DNA of 33,355 bases, taken from assembly GCA_023255715.1 (NCBI GenBank), contig JAGDVQ010000005.1:1-33355 (forward strand), in the 5' to 3' direction. Position numbers and translations under genes: made by a program. Source of the stretch: Thiomonas sp. GTDB taxonomy: Bacteria; Pseudomonadota; Gammaproteobacteria; Burkholderiales; Burkholderiaceae_C. Under the pieces are notes generated by a model. That model made no database searches. It was given only the letters and a program-made list of their open reading frames with translations, and was not told the origin of the DNA. Numbering within the stretch: the stretch's first letter is position 1; the number at the start of each line of letters is the position of its first letter. This document shows positions 14,924-25,547 of the stretch, piece by piece.

Positions 14924-15637
14924 TCACTCTCCCAGGTAGGCCGCCCGCACGCGTGGGTCGTGCAGAAGCTCGTCCGCCGGGCCGGTCATGGTGACCTGCC
15001 CCGAATCCATGACGTAGCCGCGATCGGCCAGACCCAGCGCACGCTTGGCGTTCTGCTCGACCAGCAGAATGGTCACACCCTGCCTGGAGATGTCTTCGAC
15101 CACTTCGAAAATCTTGTCCACCATGATGGGCGACAGCCCCATCGACGGCTCGTCGAGCAGCAACACCTGCGGCCGGCTCATCAGCGCGCGGCCCATCGCC
15201 AGCATCTGCTGCTCGCCGCCGGACATGGTGCCGGCGAGCTGGTCGCGGCGCTCCTTCAGACGCGGGAAGATGCCGTAGACCTTGTCGATGTCGCTGGCGA
15301 TCTCCTTGTCCTTGCGGGTGTAGGCGCCCATCTGCAGGTTTTCCTGAATGGTCATGCGGGTGAACACCCCGCGCCCTTCCGGCACCATGCACAGCCCTTG
15401 CCGCACCAGGTCGAATGCGCCCTGGCCATTGATGGTGCGACCTGCGTAATGCACTTCCCCGTCCGTGATGGGCTGCAGGCCGGTGATGGCCTTGAGTGTG
15501 GTGGTCTTGCCCGCACCGTTGGCGCCAATCAGACTGACCAACTCACCCTTGCGCACCTCAAGGTCGACTCCCTTGACTGCCTGGATGCCACCGTAGGACA
15601 CGCGCAGGCCCGTGATCTTGAGAACAATTTCGGACAT
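14924..15637 (-). CDS. livF: Branched-chain amino acid ABC transporter ATP-binding protein LivF
   Basis: A 237-residue ATPase. Walker A is GANGAGKTT (residues 38-46), the ABC signature is MSGGEQQMLAMGRAL, and Walker B is VLLLDEPSMGLSP, the LivF form. The C-terminal VEQNAKRALGLADRGYVMDSG and the final RAAYLGE are typical. It forms one of two nucleotide-binding subunits driving uptake of branched-chain amino acids or related compounds. The ATG at 15637 gives the normal start (MSEIVLKI); the longer open frame runs over livG. It is the last gene of livHMGF, two bases after livG. Confidence 0.94.
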   Translation of the reverse strand: MSEIVLKITGLRVSYGGIQAVKGVDLEVRKGELVSLIGANGAGKTTTLKAITGLQPITDGEVHYAGRTINGQGAFDLVRQGLCMVPEGRGVFTRMTIQENLQMGAYTRKDKEIASDIDKVYGIFPRLKERRDQLAGTMSGGEQQMLAMGRALMSRPQVLLLDEPSMGLSPIMVDKIFEVVEDISRQGVTILLVEQNAKRALGLADRGYVMDSGQVTMTGPADELLHDPRVRAAYLGE

Positions 15638-15639
15638 GC

Positions 15640-16410
15640 TCAATGCTCCCCTGCGCCGAGATAGGCTTCGATGACTTTTGGATCCTTTTGCACGTCGGCG
15701 GGCACCCCTTCGGCAATGATCTTGCCGTAGTCGAGCACGGTCACGCGATTGCACAGGCCCATGACCAGCTTCACATCGTGCTCGATGATCAGGATGGTGC
15801 GACCGTCCTTCTGAATGGCGGTCAGCAGCTCGCGCAATTGCAGCTTTTCGGTGGCGTTCATGCCGGCTGCGGGCTCGTCGAGCGCCAGCAACTGCGGATC
15901 GGTGGCCAGCGCACGCGCGATTTCAAGCCGGCGCTGATCGCCATACGACAGGGTGCGGGCGCGAAAGTCGGCGTAGCGCTCGATGCCCACATAGGCCAGC
16001 AGCTCCCGCGCGCGTTCGCGGATGGCCTTTTCCTCGGCCTTGAAATGCCTGGTGCGGAACACCGCGCCGATCACCGCACTGCGGGTGCGCACATGGCGGC
16101 CGACCATCACGTTTTCCAGCGCGGTCATGTCCGGGAACAGCCGGATGTTCTGGAAGGTGCGCGCAATGCCTTCGCGCGCCACCTGATGCACCGCAGCCGG
16201 CTTGTAGGCCTTGCCCGCCAGAATGAAGTCGCCGGAGTCCGGCGGATACAGGCCGGTGATGACGTTGAAGAATGTGGTCTTGCCGGCACCGTTGGGGCCG
16301 ATGAGGCCATAGATCTGGCCGCGGTCGATCTTGATGCCGACATCGTTCAAGGCCTGCAGCCCACCGAAGCGCTTGGACGCGCCGCTGACTTGCAACACGA
16401 TCTCGCTCAT
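15640..16410 (-). CDS. livG: Branched-chain amino acid ABC transporter ATP-binding protein LivG
   Basis: A 256-residue ATPase. Walker A is GPNGAGKTT (38-46), the signature is LSYGDQRRLEIARAL, Walker B is LLALDEPAAGM, followed by IIEHDVKLVMGLCNRVTVLDYG, the LivG form. Its N-terminus (MSEIVLQVSG) is similar to that of LivF. The ATG at 16410 overlaps the livM stop (ATGA), indicating coupled translation. It pairs with LivF on the cytoplasmic face of the LivH/LivM channel. Confidence 0.94.
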   Translation of the reverse strand: MSEIVLQVSGASKRFGGLQALNDVGIKIDRGQIYGLIGPNGAGKTTFFNVITGLYPPDSGDFILAGKAYKPAAVHQVAREGIARTFQNIRLFPDMTALENVMVGRHVRTRSAVIGAVFRTRHFKAEEKAIRERARELLAYVGIERYADFRARTLSYGDQRRLEIARALATDPQLLALDEPAAGMNATEKLQLRELLTAIQKDGRTILIIEHDVKLVMGLCNRVTVLDYGKIIAEGVPADVQKDPKVIEAYLGAGEH

Positions 16411-17528
16411 GCCTTGCCTCCTTCCTGCAGCGGAGTGGGCAGCTTCGCAAAGCTCTTGCCATGCTCCGGCGCGGGCCACAAGCCTTTGGGCCGCAGAATC
16501 ATGATGATGATCATGGCCAGCGCGTAGATGAGCTGACGCAGGATGCCGCTGTCGATGAACACATGGCCGAAGGCGTGCTGCTGCCAGTCGGAAATGAAGC
16601 CGGTGTAGCGCAGCGCCTCTGGCAAGACCGACAACAGCACCGCACCGAGGATGACCCCCGGAATGTGCCCCATGCCACCGATCACCACCATGGCCAGCAC
16701 GATGATCGACTCCAGCAGCGAGAACGACTCGGGAGAGACAAATCCCTGGAACGCCGAGAACATCACCCCGGCCACGCCGCCAAAAGTAGCACCCATGGAG
16801 AAGGCCAGCAGCTTCATGTTGCGGGTATTGATGCCCATGGCCTTGGCGGCAATCTCGTCTTCGCGCATGGCCATCCAGGCACGGCCGATGCGCGAATCCT
16901 GCAGCCGGTAACTCAGGATCACCACAAACACCACCAGCACCAGGAACAGGTAGTAATACTGCGCCACGGAGGGGATGGTGAAGCTGCCGATGTCGATGTT
17001 GTGGTTCAGATCCCAGCCGAACAGGCGGATACCGTGAATGCCCGAGATGCCCTGCGGGCCGTTGGTGATGTTGATCGGCGCGTTCAGGTTGTTCATGAAA
17101 ATGCGGATGATCTCGCCAAAGCCCAGGGTGACGATGGCGAGATAGTCGCCGCGCAGCTTGAGCACGGGCGTGCCCAGCGCGATCCCCGCGCTGGCCGCCA
17201 GCGCGGCTGCCAGCGGAATGACCAGCCAGATCGACACGTCAAAGCCATTGGGGAACATCGCCCCCAGCGCATCGAAATTGCTCGTGAGCTGGTTCGACGA
17301 CAGCAGCGCATACAGATAGGCGCCCACTGCATAGAACGCGATGTAGCCCAAATCGAGCAGACCGGCCAGGCCTACCACGATGTTCAGGCCGAGGGCCAGC
17401 ATGATGTAGAGCATGGCGAAGGCCGCGATGCGCACCCAGGCGTCGCCAGCGATCTGCAGCACCATGGGCAGCGCGATCAGCGCAGCGGCACCGGCAACAA
17501 TCCAGACCCAGTTCTTTTGTTTGTCCAT
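16407..17528 (-). CDS. livM: Branched-chain amino acid ABC transporter permease LivM
   Basis: A 373-residue inner-membrane permease with about ten hydrophobic segments, for example WIVAGAAALIALPMVLQIAG and AAFAMLYIMLALGLNIVVGLAGLLDLGYIAFYAVGAYLYALL. GYIAFYAVGAY and RDDEIAAKAMGINTRNMKLLAFSMGA-like regions (here MREDEIAAKAMGIN) are diagnostic of LivM. The region of about residues 55-140 faces the periplasm. The stop overlaps the livG start; livH ends 11 bp upstream. Forms the channel with LivH. Confidence 0.94.
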   Translation of the reverse strand: MDKQKNWVWIVAGAAALIALPMVLQIAGDAWVRIAAFAMLYIMLALGLNIVVGLAGLLDLGYIAFYAVGAYLYALLSSNQLTSNFDALGAMFPNGFDVSIWLVIPLAAALAASAGIALGTPVLKLRGDYLAIVTLGFGEIIRIFMNNLNAPINITNGPQGISGIHGIRLFGWDLNHNIDIGSFTIPSVAQYYYLFLVLVVFVVILSYRLQDSRIGRAWMAMREDEIAAKAMGINTRNMKLLAFSMGATFGGVAGVMFSAFQGFVSPESFSLLESIIVLAMVVIGGMGHIPGVILGAVLLSVLPEALRYTGFISDWQQHAFGHVFIDSGILRQLIYALAMIIIMILRPKGLWPAPEHGKSFAKLPTPLQEGGKA

Positions 17529-17539
17529 GGTCGTTCTCC

Positions 17540-18472
17540 TCAGGCGCGGTCCGCCACGCGCTCACCCAGCAAGCCTTGCGGACGCAGGGTCAACACCAGA
17601 ATCAGCACGATGAACGCGAAGATGTCCTGGTAGTTGCTGCCGAACACCCCGCCGGTCAGCGTGCCGATATACCCTGCCCCCAGCACCTCGATCAGCCCCA
17701 GCAACACCCCGCCCAGCATGGCACCGGACAGATTGCCGATGCCGCCCAGCACCGCTGCGGTGAACGCCTTCAGCCCCGGCGTGAAGCCCATGTAGAAATT
17801 GGCGGTGGCGAAGTTGGCGAACCACATCACCCCCGCAATGGCCGCCAGCATGGCACCGATCACGAAGGCAGAGGAAATGACGAAATTGGGATTGACCCCC
17901 ATCAGCGATGCCACGCGCGGGTTTTCGGCCGTCGCCCGCATCGCGCGGCCGAGCTTGGTGTGGTTGACCAGCCAGGTGAGCCCGCCCAGCAGCACGGCGG
18001 TGACGACCAGGATCATGATCTGCACCGGGGTGATGACCACGCCCCCCATGTGAATGATGTTGCTCGGCAGCAGATGCGCGGGGAACACCTTGTAGTCCCG
18101 TCCCCAGATGATCATCGCCAGGGTTTCGAGCAGGATGGACATGCCGATGGCGGTGATCAGCGGCGCCAGCTTGGGCGCATTGCGCAGGGGCCTGTAGGCG
18201 ATGCGCTCGATGAAGTAGTTGAGCAACCCCGTCGCCAGCATGGCAACAACGACGGCCAGCACGATCACCAGCCACGGCGCCATGTGCGGCGCGAGATGCT
18301 CCAACAACTTGAACATGCTGTATGCCGTGAGCGCCCCCACCATCATCACATCGCCGTGCGCGAAATTGATGAGGTTGACGATGCCGTACACCATGGTGTA
18401 CCCGAGGGCGATCAGGGCATACATGCTGCCCAGAACCAGACCGTTGACGATCTGCTGAAGAAAGATATCCAT
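17540..18472 (-). CDS. livH: Branched-chain amino acid ABC transporter permease LivH
   Basis: A 310-residue permease of about eight membrane segments. The opening QQIVNGLVLGSMYALIALGYTMVYGIVNLINFAHGDVMMVGA, and later FTAAVLGGIGNLSGAMLGGVLLGLIE, are LivH hallmarks. The ATG at 18472 has an AGGAG ribosome site nine bases upstream. It is the first gene of the transporter group. In this family a periplasmic binding protein gene usually stands just before livH; here there is only a 374-bp non-coding gap, so the binding protein must be encoded elsewhere. The substrate (Leu/Ile/Val, urea-like compounds or others) cannot be fixed without it. Confidence 0.93.
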   Translation of the reverse strand: MDIFLQQIVNGLVLGSMYALIALGYTMVYGIVNLINFAHGDVMMVGALTAYSMFKLLEHLAPHMAPWLVIVLAVVVAMLATGLLNYFIERIAYRPLRNAPKLAPLITAIGMSILLETLAMIIWGRDYKVFPAHLLPSNIIHMGGVVITPVQIMILVVTAVLLGGLTWLVNHTKLGRAMRATAENPRVASLMGVNPNFVISSAFVIGAMLAAIAGVMWFANFATANFYMGFTPGLKAFTAAVLGGIGNLSGAMLGGVLLGLIEVLGAGYIGTLTGGVFGSNYQDIFAFIVLILVLTLRPQGLLGERVADRA

Positions 18473-18846
18473 ACCTACATTCTCCTGACGAGCGGATGGC
18501 TAGTGCGTTGCGGCCAGTCTCTTTTGAAGCGGCCGAGATGAAACGTGCAAACAGAACAACAAAGGAAACAGGAAAGCAAGGCGCATGCCCGATTCACCGC
18601 ACGGTGTCGGTGCGGTGGCGTTGGCAGCGGGTTTGAGCGGGGCTTGCATGTCAGTCCCGCATGGGGTCATGCGCCCCATGGGAAACATGGCACCGGGCAG
18701 GAATCGAGCCGGGCGGAAGTGTGAACAGGCTGCATTGGCTTGTGCGGGGGCCGGGCTGTCCAAGCCCCCTGTTTTTTGAGCTGGCGCGATGATAACCGCC
18801 TGCCTTGGTGCACCCTGCAGCGGGTGAACCCGCATTGTGATGGCCG
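18473..18846 (-). other. livH leader region without a recognisable gene
   Basis: This 374-bp gap between rarA and livH has no family-like frame on either strand. It contains a hairpin GCGGG/CCCGC (18820-18833) just after the rarA stop, a seven-base inverted repeat CATGGGG/CCCCATG (18660-18680), and a 28-codon frame on the minus strand (18500-18586) rich in leucine. I see no convincing promoter hexamers. No trace of a degenerate binding-protein gene is visible. Confidence 0.4.
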
Positions 18847-20247
18847 TCAGTCGGACGGCGGCTCGGGCGCCACAGTGTCGTCTTCCGTCGGCAAAGTCGA
18901 CAGAACACTGCCATGGGTATTGCGCTCTGCCAGCGCCTGCAAGCGCCGGGCAATGCGCTCCTCCAGCCCCCGCGAAGTCGGCTGGTAAAGGCGCGGCGGC
19001 GTCATGCCTTCCGGAAAATAGGTCTCTCCGGCAGCAAAGGCGTCCGGCTCGTCATGGGCGTAGCGGTAGTCCTTGCCGTAGCCCAGGTTTTTCATCAACT
19101 GGGTCGGCGCGTTGCGCAGATGCAGTGGCACGGGCTGCGTGCCACTGTCCCTGGCGCATGCCCGGGCGGCGTTGTACGCCTTGTAGACCGCGTTCGACTT
19201 CGGCGTCACGGCCAGATAGACCACGGCCTCGGCCAGTGCCAGTTCGCCTTCGGGGCTGCCCAGGCGCTCGTAGACCTGCGCGGCCTCGAGCGCGAGGGTG
19301 AGGGCCTTCGGGTCCGCAAGGCCGATGTCCTCGACCGCCATGCGGATCAACCGCCGCGCGAGATAGCGCGGATCGGCGCCGCCTTCGAGCATGCGGGCAA
19401 ACCAGTACAGCGCCGCGTCCACGTCCGATCCGCGCACCGATTTGTGCAGCGCAGAGATCAGGTCATAGGTCTGGTCGCCACCCTTGTCGAAACGCAGCAG
19501 CGTCGCGCCCAGGGTCTGCTCCAGAAGATCGGCGCCGAGGATCGACTGCCCTGCGCGCTGCGCGGCCTGCAGCGCCAGCTCGAGCGCGCCGAGCAGGCGG
19601 CGCGCGTCGCCGTCGGCATGACGGATGAGGCGCTGCTGCGCCTCGGGTTCGATCGCCTCGACCCCGCTGCCCGGCAGGGCACGCTGCATCAGCGCGCGCA
19701 GGTCGTCGTCGTCCAGCGGCTGCAGCACATAGACCACGGCGCGCGACAGCAGCGCGCTGTTGACCTCGAACGAGGGGTTCTCGGTGGTGGCGCCGATGAA
19801 GGTGAACAGGCCGGACTCGACATGCGGCAGGAACGCGTCCTGCTGGCTCTTGTTGAAGCGGTGCACCTCGTCGACGAACACGATGGTCGCCCGCCCCCGC
19901 TGCTGCGCCGCCTGCGCCTGCGCGACCGCGTCGCGGATGTCCTTGACCCCGGCGAGCACGGCCGACAGCGGCAGGAAATCGGCGTCGAAGGCACCGGCCA
20001 TCAACCGGGCGAGCGTGGTCTTTCCCACGCCCGGCGGGCCCCAGAACAGCATGGAATGCAAGCGCCGGGTCTCGAACGCCACGCGCAGCGGCTTGCCCGG
20101 GCCGAGAAGGTGGCGTTGTCCGACCACCTCATCGACATGATGTGGCCGCAGACGTTCGGCCAGCGGCACCTGCGCTGTGGGCACACGCATCGAGACCGAC
20201 GGCCCCGGCAGTTCCGCGTCGTCGAAAAGGCCCGGGCTGTCTTGCAT
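18847..20247 (-). CDS. rarA: Replication-associated recombination protein A (AAA+ ATPase)
   Basis: A 466-residue AAA+ ATPase related to clamp-loader and RuvB proteins, acting at stalled replication forks. Walker A GPPGVGKTT (residues 70-78), Walker B FVDEVHRFN, sensor 1 GATTENPSFEVN, and C-terminal MgsA/WRNIP1 motifs such as DLISALHKSVRGSDVDAALYWFARMLEGGADP and RRLIRMAVEDIGLADP. The tail YKAYNAA...VPLHLRNAPT...YRYAHD is full length. The N-terminal MQDSPGLFDD resembles a beta-clamp-binding start (QxxLF). The gene begins two bases after lolA and is the last of the leftward ftsK-lolA-rarA series. Confidence 0.96.
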   Translation of the reverse strand: MQDSPGLFDDAELPGPSVSMRVPTAQVPLAERLRPHHVDEVVGQRHLLGPGKPLRVAFETRRLHSMLFWGPPGVGKTTLARLMAGAFDADFLPLSAVLAGVKDIRDAVAQAQAAQQRGRATIVFVDEVHRFNKSQQDAFLPHVESGLFTFIGATTENPSFEVNSALLSRAVVYVLQPLDDDDLRALMQRALPGSGVEAIEPEAQQRLIRHADGDARRLLGALELALQAAQRAGQSILGADLLEQTLGATLLRFDKGGDQTYDLISALHKSVRGSDVDAALYWFARMLEGGADPRYLARRLIRMAVEDIGLADPKALTLALEAAQVYERLGSPEGELALAEAVVYLAVTPKSNAVYKAYNAARACARDSGTQPVPLHLRNAPTQLMKNLGYGKDYRYAHDEPDAFAAGETYFPEGMTPPRLYQPTSRGLEERIARRLQALAERNTHGSVLSTLPTEDDTVAPEPPSD

Positions 20248-20249
20248 GT

Positions 20250-20912
20250 TCAGGGCTGATTGATGACCGAGGCCCCCTTGGGCGGGGTGAAGCGGAAGCT
20301 GTCTGCGGCGAGCGCCGGGTTGCGAACGATCGCGGTGAAGCGCATGGTGGACACTTGGCCGAAGGCGTCACGCAGCTGCAACTCGGCGACTTCCGGGCCT
20401 TGTGGCGTGGCCCGCAGGCCGATGCGAATCCAGTCGAAATTGCTGTCCTTGGATTTGGGCGTGGCCTGCACCCACTGCAACCCGTCGGCATCGGGCAGCG
20501 GCTGCAGGGTGAACAGCCTGGTCAGGTCGGCCCCGGCAAAAATGGCGGCCGGTGTGCCCTTGAACGCCTGCGTCACCGGGGTGATGGTGACCTGATCCAG
20601 GTCGTGGTCATAGGTCCAGAGCTGCTTGCCATCGCTGACGATGACCTGGGCATAGGGCTTGGTGTAGTCCCAGCGGAACCGGTCTGGGCGCTCGAAAGCG
20701 AACTGGCCCGATGCCGGTGCCTGAGCAGGTCCCTTGGCGTTGCGCACGGTCTGGGTGAACTGGGCGCTGCCGCTTCGGGTCTGCTGCAGCCATTGTTCCA
20801 GCAACTGCACGGATGTGGCGGCCACAGCGCCGGGCAGGGGCGCAGCGTAGAGGCCGACACCCAGCAGCAGCCCAGCCAGTGCAGCGCGCCCGCGGGCGAT
20901 GAGAATCGTCAT
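20250..20912 (-). CDS. lolA: Outer-membrane lipoprotein carrier protein LolA
   Basis: A 220-residue periplasmic chaperone that takes lipoproteins from LolCDE to LolB. The signal peptide has core ALAGLLLGVGLYAAPLPGAV and cleaves near AVA/AT. The mature part has family features: SGSAQFTQTV, GQFAFERPDRFRWDYTKPYAQVIVSDGKQLWTYDHDLDQVTI, and AELQLRDAFGQVSTMRFTAI. Length and motif order are normal. It lies 52 bp after ftsK and two bases before rarA, the standard ftsK-lolA-rarA arrangement. Confidence 0.95.
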   Translation of the reverse strand: MTILIARGRAALAGLLLGVGLYAAPLPGAVAATSVQLLEQWLQQTRSGSAQFTQTVRNAKGPAQAPASGQFAFERPDRFRWDYTKPYAQVIVSDGKQLWTYDHDLDQVTITPVTQAFKGTPAAIFAGADLTRLFTLQPLPDADGLQWVQATPKSKDSNFDWIRIGLRATPQGPEVAELQLRDAFGQVSTMRFTAIVRNPALAADSFRFTPPKGASVINQP

Positions 20913-20964
20913 CTTGTTGTCCTTCTCGAATCAAGCCAAAAGGGGGATCGCGCCACAGCGCCGG

Positions 20965-23313
20965 TCATTCCGCCCGCACCGGCACCAGAATGTCGCGGTT
21001 GCCATTGGACGTGAGCGCGGACACCAGGCCCGACTGCTCCATCTGCTCCAGGAGTCTGGCTGAACGGTTGTAGCCGATGCGCAGATGACGCTGCACCAGA
21101 GAAATCGAGGCCTTGCGGTGCTGCAGCACGATCTGCACCGCCTGATCGTAGAGTGGGTCGCTTTCGGCGTTGGCTCCGCCTGCGCTGCCCAGCGCGCCGT
21201 CCGCGCCCTCGGCCTCCTCCTCGCCGGTGAGAATGCCGTCGAGATAGTTCGGCCCGCCCCGGCTCTTGATGTCCTCGACCACGCGGTGCACCTCGGCATC
21301 GCTGACAAAGGCGCCATGCACCCGCTGCGGCATGCCCGAGCCCGGCGGCAGGTAGAGCATGTCGCCCATGCCGAGCAGGCTTTCCGCGCCCATCTGGTCG
21401 AGGATGGTGCGTGAATCGATCTTGCTCGACACCTGGAACGCCATGCGGGTGGGGATGTTGGCCTTGATCAGCCCGGTGATCACGTCCACGCTGGGCCGCT
21501 GCGTGGCAAGAATGAGGTGAATGCCCGAGGCCCGCGCCTTCTGCGCCAGACGCGCGATGAGCTCCTCGATCTTCTTGCCGACCACCATCATCAGGTCGGC
21601 CAGTTCGTCGATCACCACAACGATGTGCGGCAGCTTCTCCAGCGGCTCGGGGGCATCCGGCGTCAGGCTGAACGGGTTGGTCAGCGGCTCGCCGCGCGCC
21701 TTCGCCTCCAGCACCTTGGTGTTGTAGCCCGCCAGGTTGCGCACGCCGAGCTTGCTCATCAGCTTGTAGCGCCGCTCCATTTCGCCGACGCACCAGTTCA
21801 GTGCCTGCGCCGCTTGACGCATGTCGATCACCACAGGTGCGAGCAGGTGCGCGATGCCGTCGTACACGCTGAGTTCGAGCATCTTCGGATCGATCAGGAT
21901 CAGGCGCACATCGCTGGGCTCGGCCTTGTACAGCAGGCTGAGAATCATGGCGTTGACACCCACCGACTTGCCCGATCCGGTCGTCCCTGCCACCAGCAGG
22001 TGGGGCATCTTGGCCAGATCGGCCACCACGGGATTGCCGACAATGTCCTTGCCCAGCCCCATGGTGAGCAGGGACGCGGCCTCGTGATAATTGTTGGAAC
22101 CCAGAATTTCCGACAGCTTGATGGTCTGCCGCTTGGCATTGGGCAGTTCGAGCGCCATGGTGTTCTTGCCCGGAATGGTCTCGACCACCCGGATGCTCAC
22201 CAGAGACAGCGCGCGCGCCAGATCGCGCGACAGATTGACGATCTGCGCACCCTTCACCCCAGTGGCCGGCTCGACTTCATAGCGGGTGATCACCGGGCCC
22301 GGATAGGCCGCCACCACGCGCACCTCCACGCCAAAATCCTTGAGCTTTTTCTCGATCAGCCGCGAGGTGAATTCCAGGGTTTCATGATTGACCGATTCCA
22401 CCTGCACGGCGGGCGCCGGGTCGAGCAGGCTCAGCGCCGGCAGGGTGGAGTCGGGCAGTTCATTGAACAGGGGTTTCTGCTTTTCCTTGAGAACCCGCGG
22501 CGACTGCGGCACGAAAGCCACAGAGGGCTCGATCAGCACCGGTGCGAGCACCTCGCGCTCTTCCACCAGCGGACGCTGCAATTCGACTTCTTTTTCGCGC
22601 TCCTGCGTAGCCTGCTGGCCGGCCAGCGCGTCTTCCTCGCGGCCACGGCGCTCCATCTGCCAGGTCCACAGCCGCTCGATCCAGCCGCCCAGACGCTCAG
22701 CCGCGTCCGCCCAGGAAAAATGCCCGACCCAACTCAAGGCAAACAGGAAGACGGCCAACAGCACCAGCGTCCCGCCCGTGTCGCCCAGCAAGGTATCGAC
22801 CCCGGCACCCAGCGCATGGCCGAGCAGTCCGCCAGCTTCTCCAGGCAGACGCGCCGCAAGACTCCAGAGCCGGGTGGACTCCAGCGCCGCACTCGACAGG
22901 GGCAGCAACAGCACCCCGGCCATCGCAGCAACCGGACGCAATGTCTGCCAACGGCTGAGAGTCTCCTCGGCCTCGGCCAGTGACGGAGTGCGTTGAGCGT
23001 TGCGCCACATGCGCAGCACGCCATACAGCCCCAGGGGAATGAGCCAAAGCGCCGAAAAGCCGAGAAGAAAATAGGCCACGTCCGAAAACCACGCACCCAG
23101 CACGCCCACCCAGTTGGCCACGGCGCCGCCGGTGCCGGAACTGGACCAGGAGGGATCGGACTTGTGAAAGCTCAGCAGACTCAGGCTCAGCAAAATCCAG
23201 CCGATGAACGCAAAGGTCAAGCGGACTTCTGCCGCAAAACGCTGCAGGCGACTGCGCGGCTCAGGACGTGGCGAGGTCTGGGAGGGGCGGCGTCGGGTAT
23301 CGATTTTCGGCAT
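20965..23313 (-). CDS. ftsK: DNA translocase FtsK/SpoIIIE
   Basis: A 782-residue septal DNA pump. The N-terminus has four membrane segments ([72 protein letters not shown]), then a short variable linker of about 100 residues, much shorter than in E. coli FtsK. The motor follows: beta domain, Walker [15 protein letters not shown] near residue 445, Walker [18 protein letters not shown], and [22 protein letters not shown]. The C-terminal gamma winged helix ([38 protein letters not shown]) reads polar KOPS sequences and contacts XerD. Starts four bases downstream of the CRP-family gene, so probably co-transcribed with it. Confidence 0.96.
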   Translation of the reverse strand: MPKIDTRRRPSQTSPRPEPRSRLQRFAAEVRLTFAFIGWILLSLSLLSFHKSDPSWSSSGTGGAVANWVGVLGAWFSDVAYFLLGFSALWLIPLGLYGVLRMWRNAQRTPSLAEAEETLSRWQTLRPVAAMAGVLLLPLSSAALESTRLWSLAARLPGEAGGLLGHALGAGVDTLLGDTGGTLVLLAVFLFALSWVGHFSWADAAERLGGWIERLWTWQMERRGREEDALAGQQATQEREKEVELQRPLVEEREVLAPVLIEPSVAFVPQSPRVLKEKQKPLFNELPDSTLPALSLLDPAPAVQVESVNHETLEFTSRLIEKKLKDFGVEVRVVAAYPGPVITRYEVEPATGVKGAQIVNLSRDLARALSLVSIRVVETIPGKNTMALELPNAKRQTIKLSEILGSNNYHEAASLLTMGLGKDIVGNPVVADLAKMPHLLVAGTTGSGKSVGVNAMILSLLYKAEPSDVRLILIDPKMLELSVYDGIAHLLAPVVIDMRQAAQALNWCVGEMERRYKLMSKLGVRNLAGYNTKVLEAKARGEPLTNPFSLTPDAPEPLEKLPHIVVVIDELADLMMVVGKKIEELIARLAQKARASGIHLILATQRPSVDVITGLIKANIPTRMAFQVSSKIDSRTILDQMGAESLLGMGDMLYLPPGSGMPQRVHGAFVSDAEVHRVVEDIKSRGGPNYLDGILTGEEEAEGADGALGSAGGANAESDPLYDQAVQIVLQHRKASISLVQRHLRIGYNRSARLLEQMEQSGLVSALTSNGNRDILVPVRAE

Positions 23314-23316
23314 ACA

Positions 23317-23988
23317 TCACAGCAGTGTGGCGAGATGCTCGCGGATCAGCATGCTGCCATCCTCGCGCTCGATCACAAAGCCTTGCTGTTCAAAGTCTTT
23401 CATCACCCGGCTGACCATCTCGCGCGAGGCGCCCACCATCTTCGCCAGATCCTGGCGCGACAGCTTGTTGCGGATCACATGCTCGTTCTGCATCTCGTCG
23501 GTGAGTTCCATCAGCGCGCGTGCCACCCGTCCATAGACATCCATCAGCGCCAGGGATTCAATCTTGCGATCCGCCCGGCGCAGGCGCAGCGCCAGGCCGC
23601 GCATGATGGCAAACGACATGCTGGTGTTCTCGGGCAGGCACTGCAAGAACGCCACGCGGCCCAGCATCATCACGTCGGTCTGCACCTCCGCCTGCACCGT
23701 GGCGGAATGCGGCTCGCCGTCGATCAGACTCATCTCGCCGATATAGTCGCCCGCGTGCAGCACGGCAATGATGACCTCGCGCCCCTTGGCGTCCACGCTG
23801 ACCACGCGCGCGCGGCCCGACAACAGAATGAACAGCGCGTTGGACTTGCTGCCCTGCTCGACAATGTTTTCCCCGCGCTTGTAGCGCCGCTTGACGATGG
23901 ACTGCGAAATCGACCAGGCCTGCGACTCGGTGAGCACGGCAAACAGCGGCACGCGCCGAACGAGGTCAATATCGGTGATTTGCGACAT
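23317..23988 (-). CDS. Crp/Fnr-family transcriptional regulator
   Basis: A 223-residue regulator. The cyclic-nucleotide-binding domain covers about residues 15-130, with GEMSLIDGEPHSATVQA matching the CRP phosphate-binding cassette except that the Arg before Ser is His. There are no N-terminal FNR cysteines. The helix-turn-helix (LSRQDLAKMVGASREMVSRVMKDFEQQG, about 177-203) has R189, E190 and R194 at the spacing of the CRP residues that read TGTGA, so it probably binds TGTGA-N6-TCACA. ATG 23988 is preferred because the domain begins soon after; the frame is open to 24078. It is the first gene before ftsK and divergent from trxB. Whether it needs cAMP cannot be told. Confidence 0.9.
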   Translation of the reverse strand: MSQITDIDLVRRVPLFAVLTESQAWSISQSIVKRRYKRGENIVEQGSKSNALFILLSGRARVVSVDAKGREVIIAVLHAGDYIGEMSLIDGEPHSATVQAEVQTDVMMLGRVAFLQCLPENTSMSFAIMRGLALRLRRADRKIESLALMDVYGRVARALMELTDEMQNEHVIRNKLSRQDLAKMVGASREMVSRVMKDFEQQGFVIEREDGSMLIREHLATLL

Positions 23989-24086
23989 CAGTGTCTCCAG
24001 TTGCCGGATCTTCCGGGTCTTGCAAAGAGCGGGCGTGCGAAACAACGGCTTTCCCGGCGCATCGCGCACCCTTTGCACGGCCCTTC

Positions 24087-25148
<1,062 letters not shown>

Positions 25149-25193
25149 TCGTCTTTCCCGCCACGTCTTCTTGCCGCGCACGGACGAAAGGCG

Positions 25194-25221
25194 TGGACAC
25201 GCCGGTCTTTCAGGCTATAAT
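25194..25221 (+). promoter_or_regulatory. Strong sigma-70-type promoter for rpmB-rpmG
   Basis: TGGACA (25194-25199) and a perfect TATAAT (25216-25221) with a 16-bp spacer. Transcription would begin near 25228, giving a leader of about 30 bases before rpmB. Confidence 0.8.
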
Positions 25222-25257
25222 CTTTAGCCTTTGTTCTACACAATTTCGAGGTGTGCC

Positions 25258-25491
25258 ATGGCACGTGTATGCCAAGTGACAGGTAAAGGGCCGATGGTCG
25301 GGAACAATGTGTCCCATGCGAACAACAAGACCAAGCGCCGCTTCCTGCCCAATCTGCAATATCGCCGTTTCTGGGTGGAGAGTGAGAACCGCTTCGTGCG
25401 CCTGCGCGTCACGAGTTCCGGTCTGCGCACCATCGACAAGAAAGGCATCGATGTCGTCCTCGCCGAGCTGCGCTCGCGTGGCGAGATCTGA
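25258..25491 (+). CDS. rpmB: 50S ribosomal protein L28
   Basis: A 77-residue large-subunit protein. [34 protein letters not shown] is the conserved L28 start, and [21 protein letters not shown] the C-terminal half. It has only one cysteine, so it is the zinc-free form. The ATG at 25258 follows a GAGG ribosome site. It is co-transcribed with rpmG, 56 bp downstream, as in most proteobacteria. Confidence 0.98.
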   Translation: MARVCQVTGKGPMVGNNVSHANNKTKRRFLPNLQYRRFWVESENRFVRLRVTSSGLRTIDKKGIDVVLAELRSRGEI

Positions 25492-25547
25492 GCTTTTGCA
25501 ATTTATCCATTGACCCGGACTGACCCTAGAACTGCACGGAGCCCATC

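Noticed and set aside
18585-18779. Plus-strand frame in the livH leader
   Set aside because: No ribosome site and no recognisable domain; GC-rich DNA gives such frames by chance.
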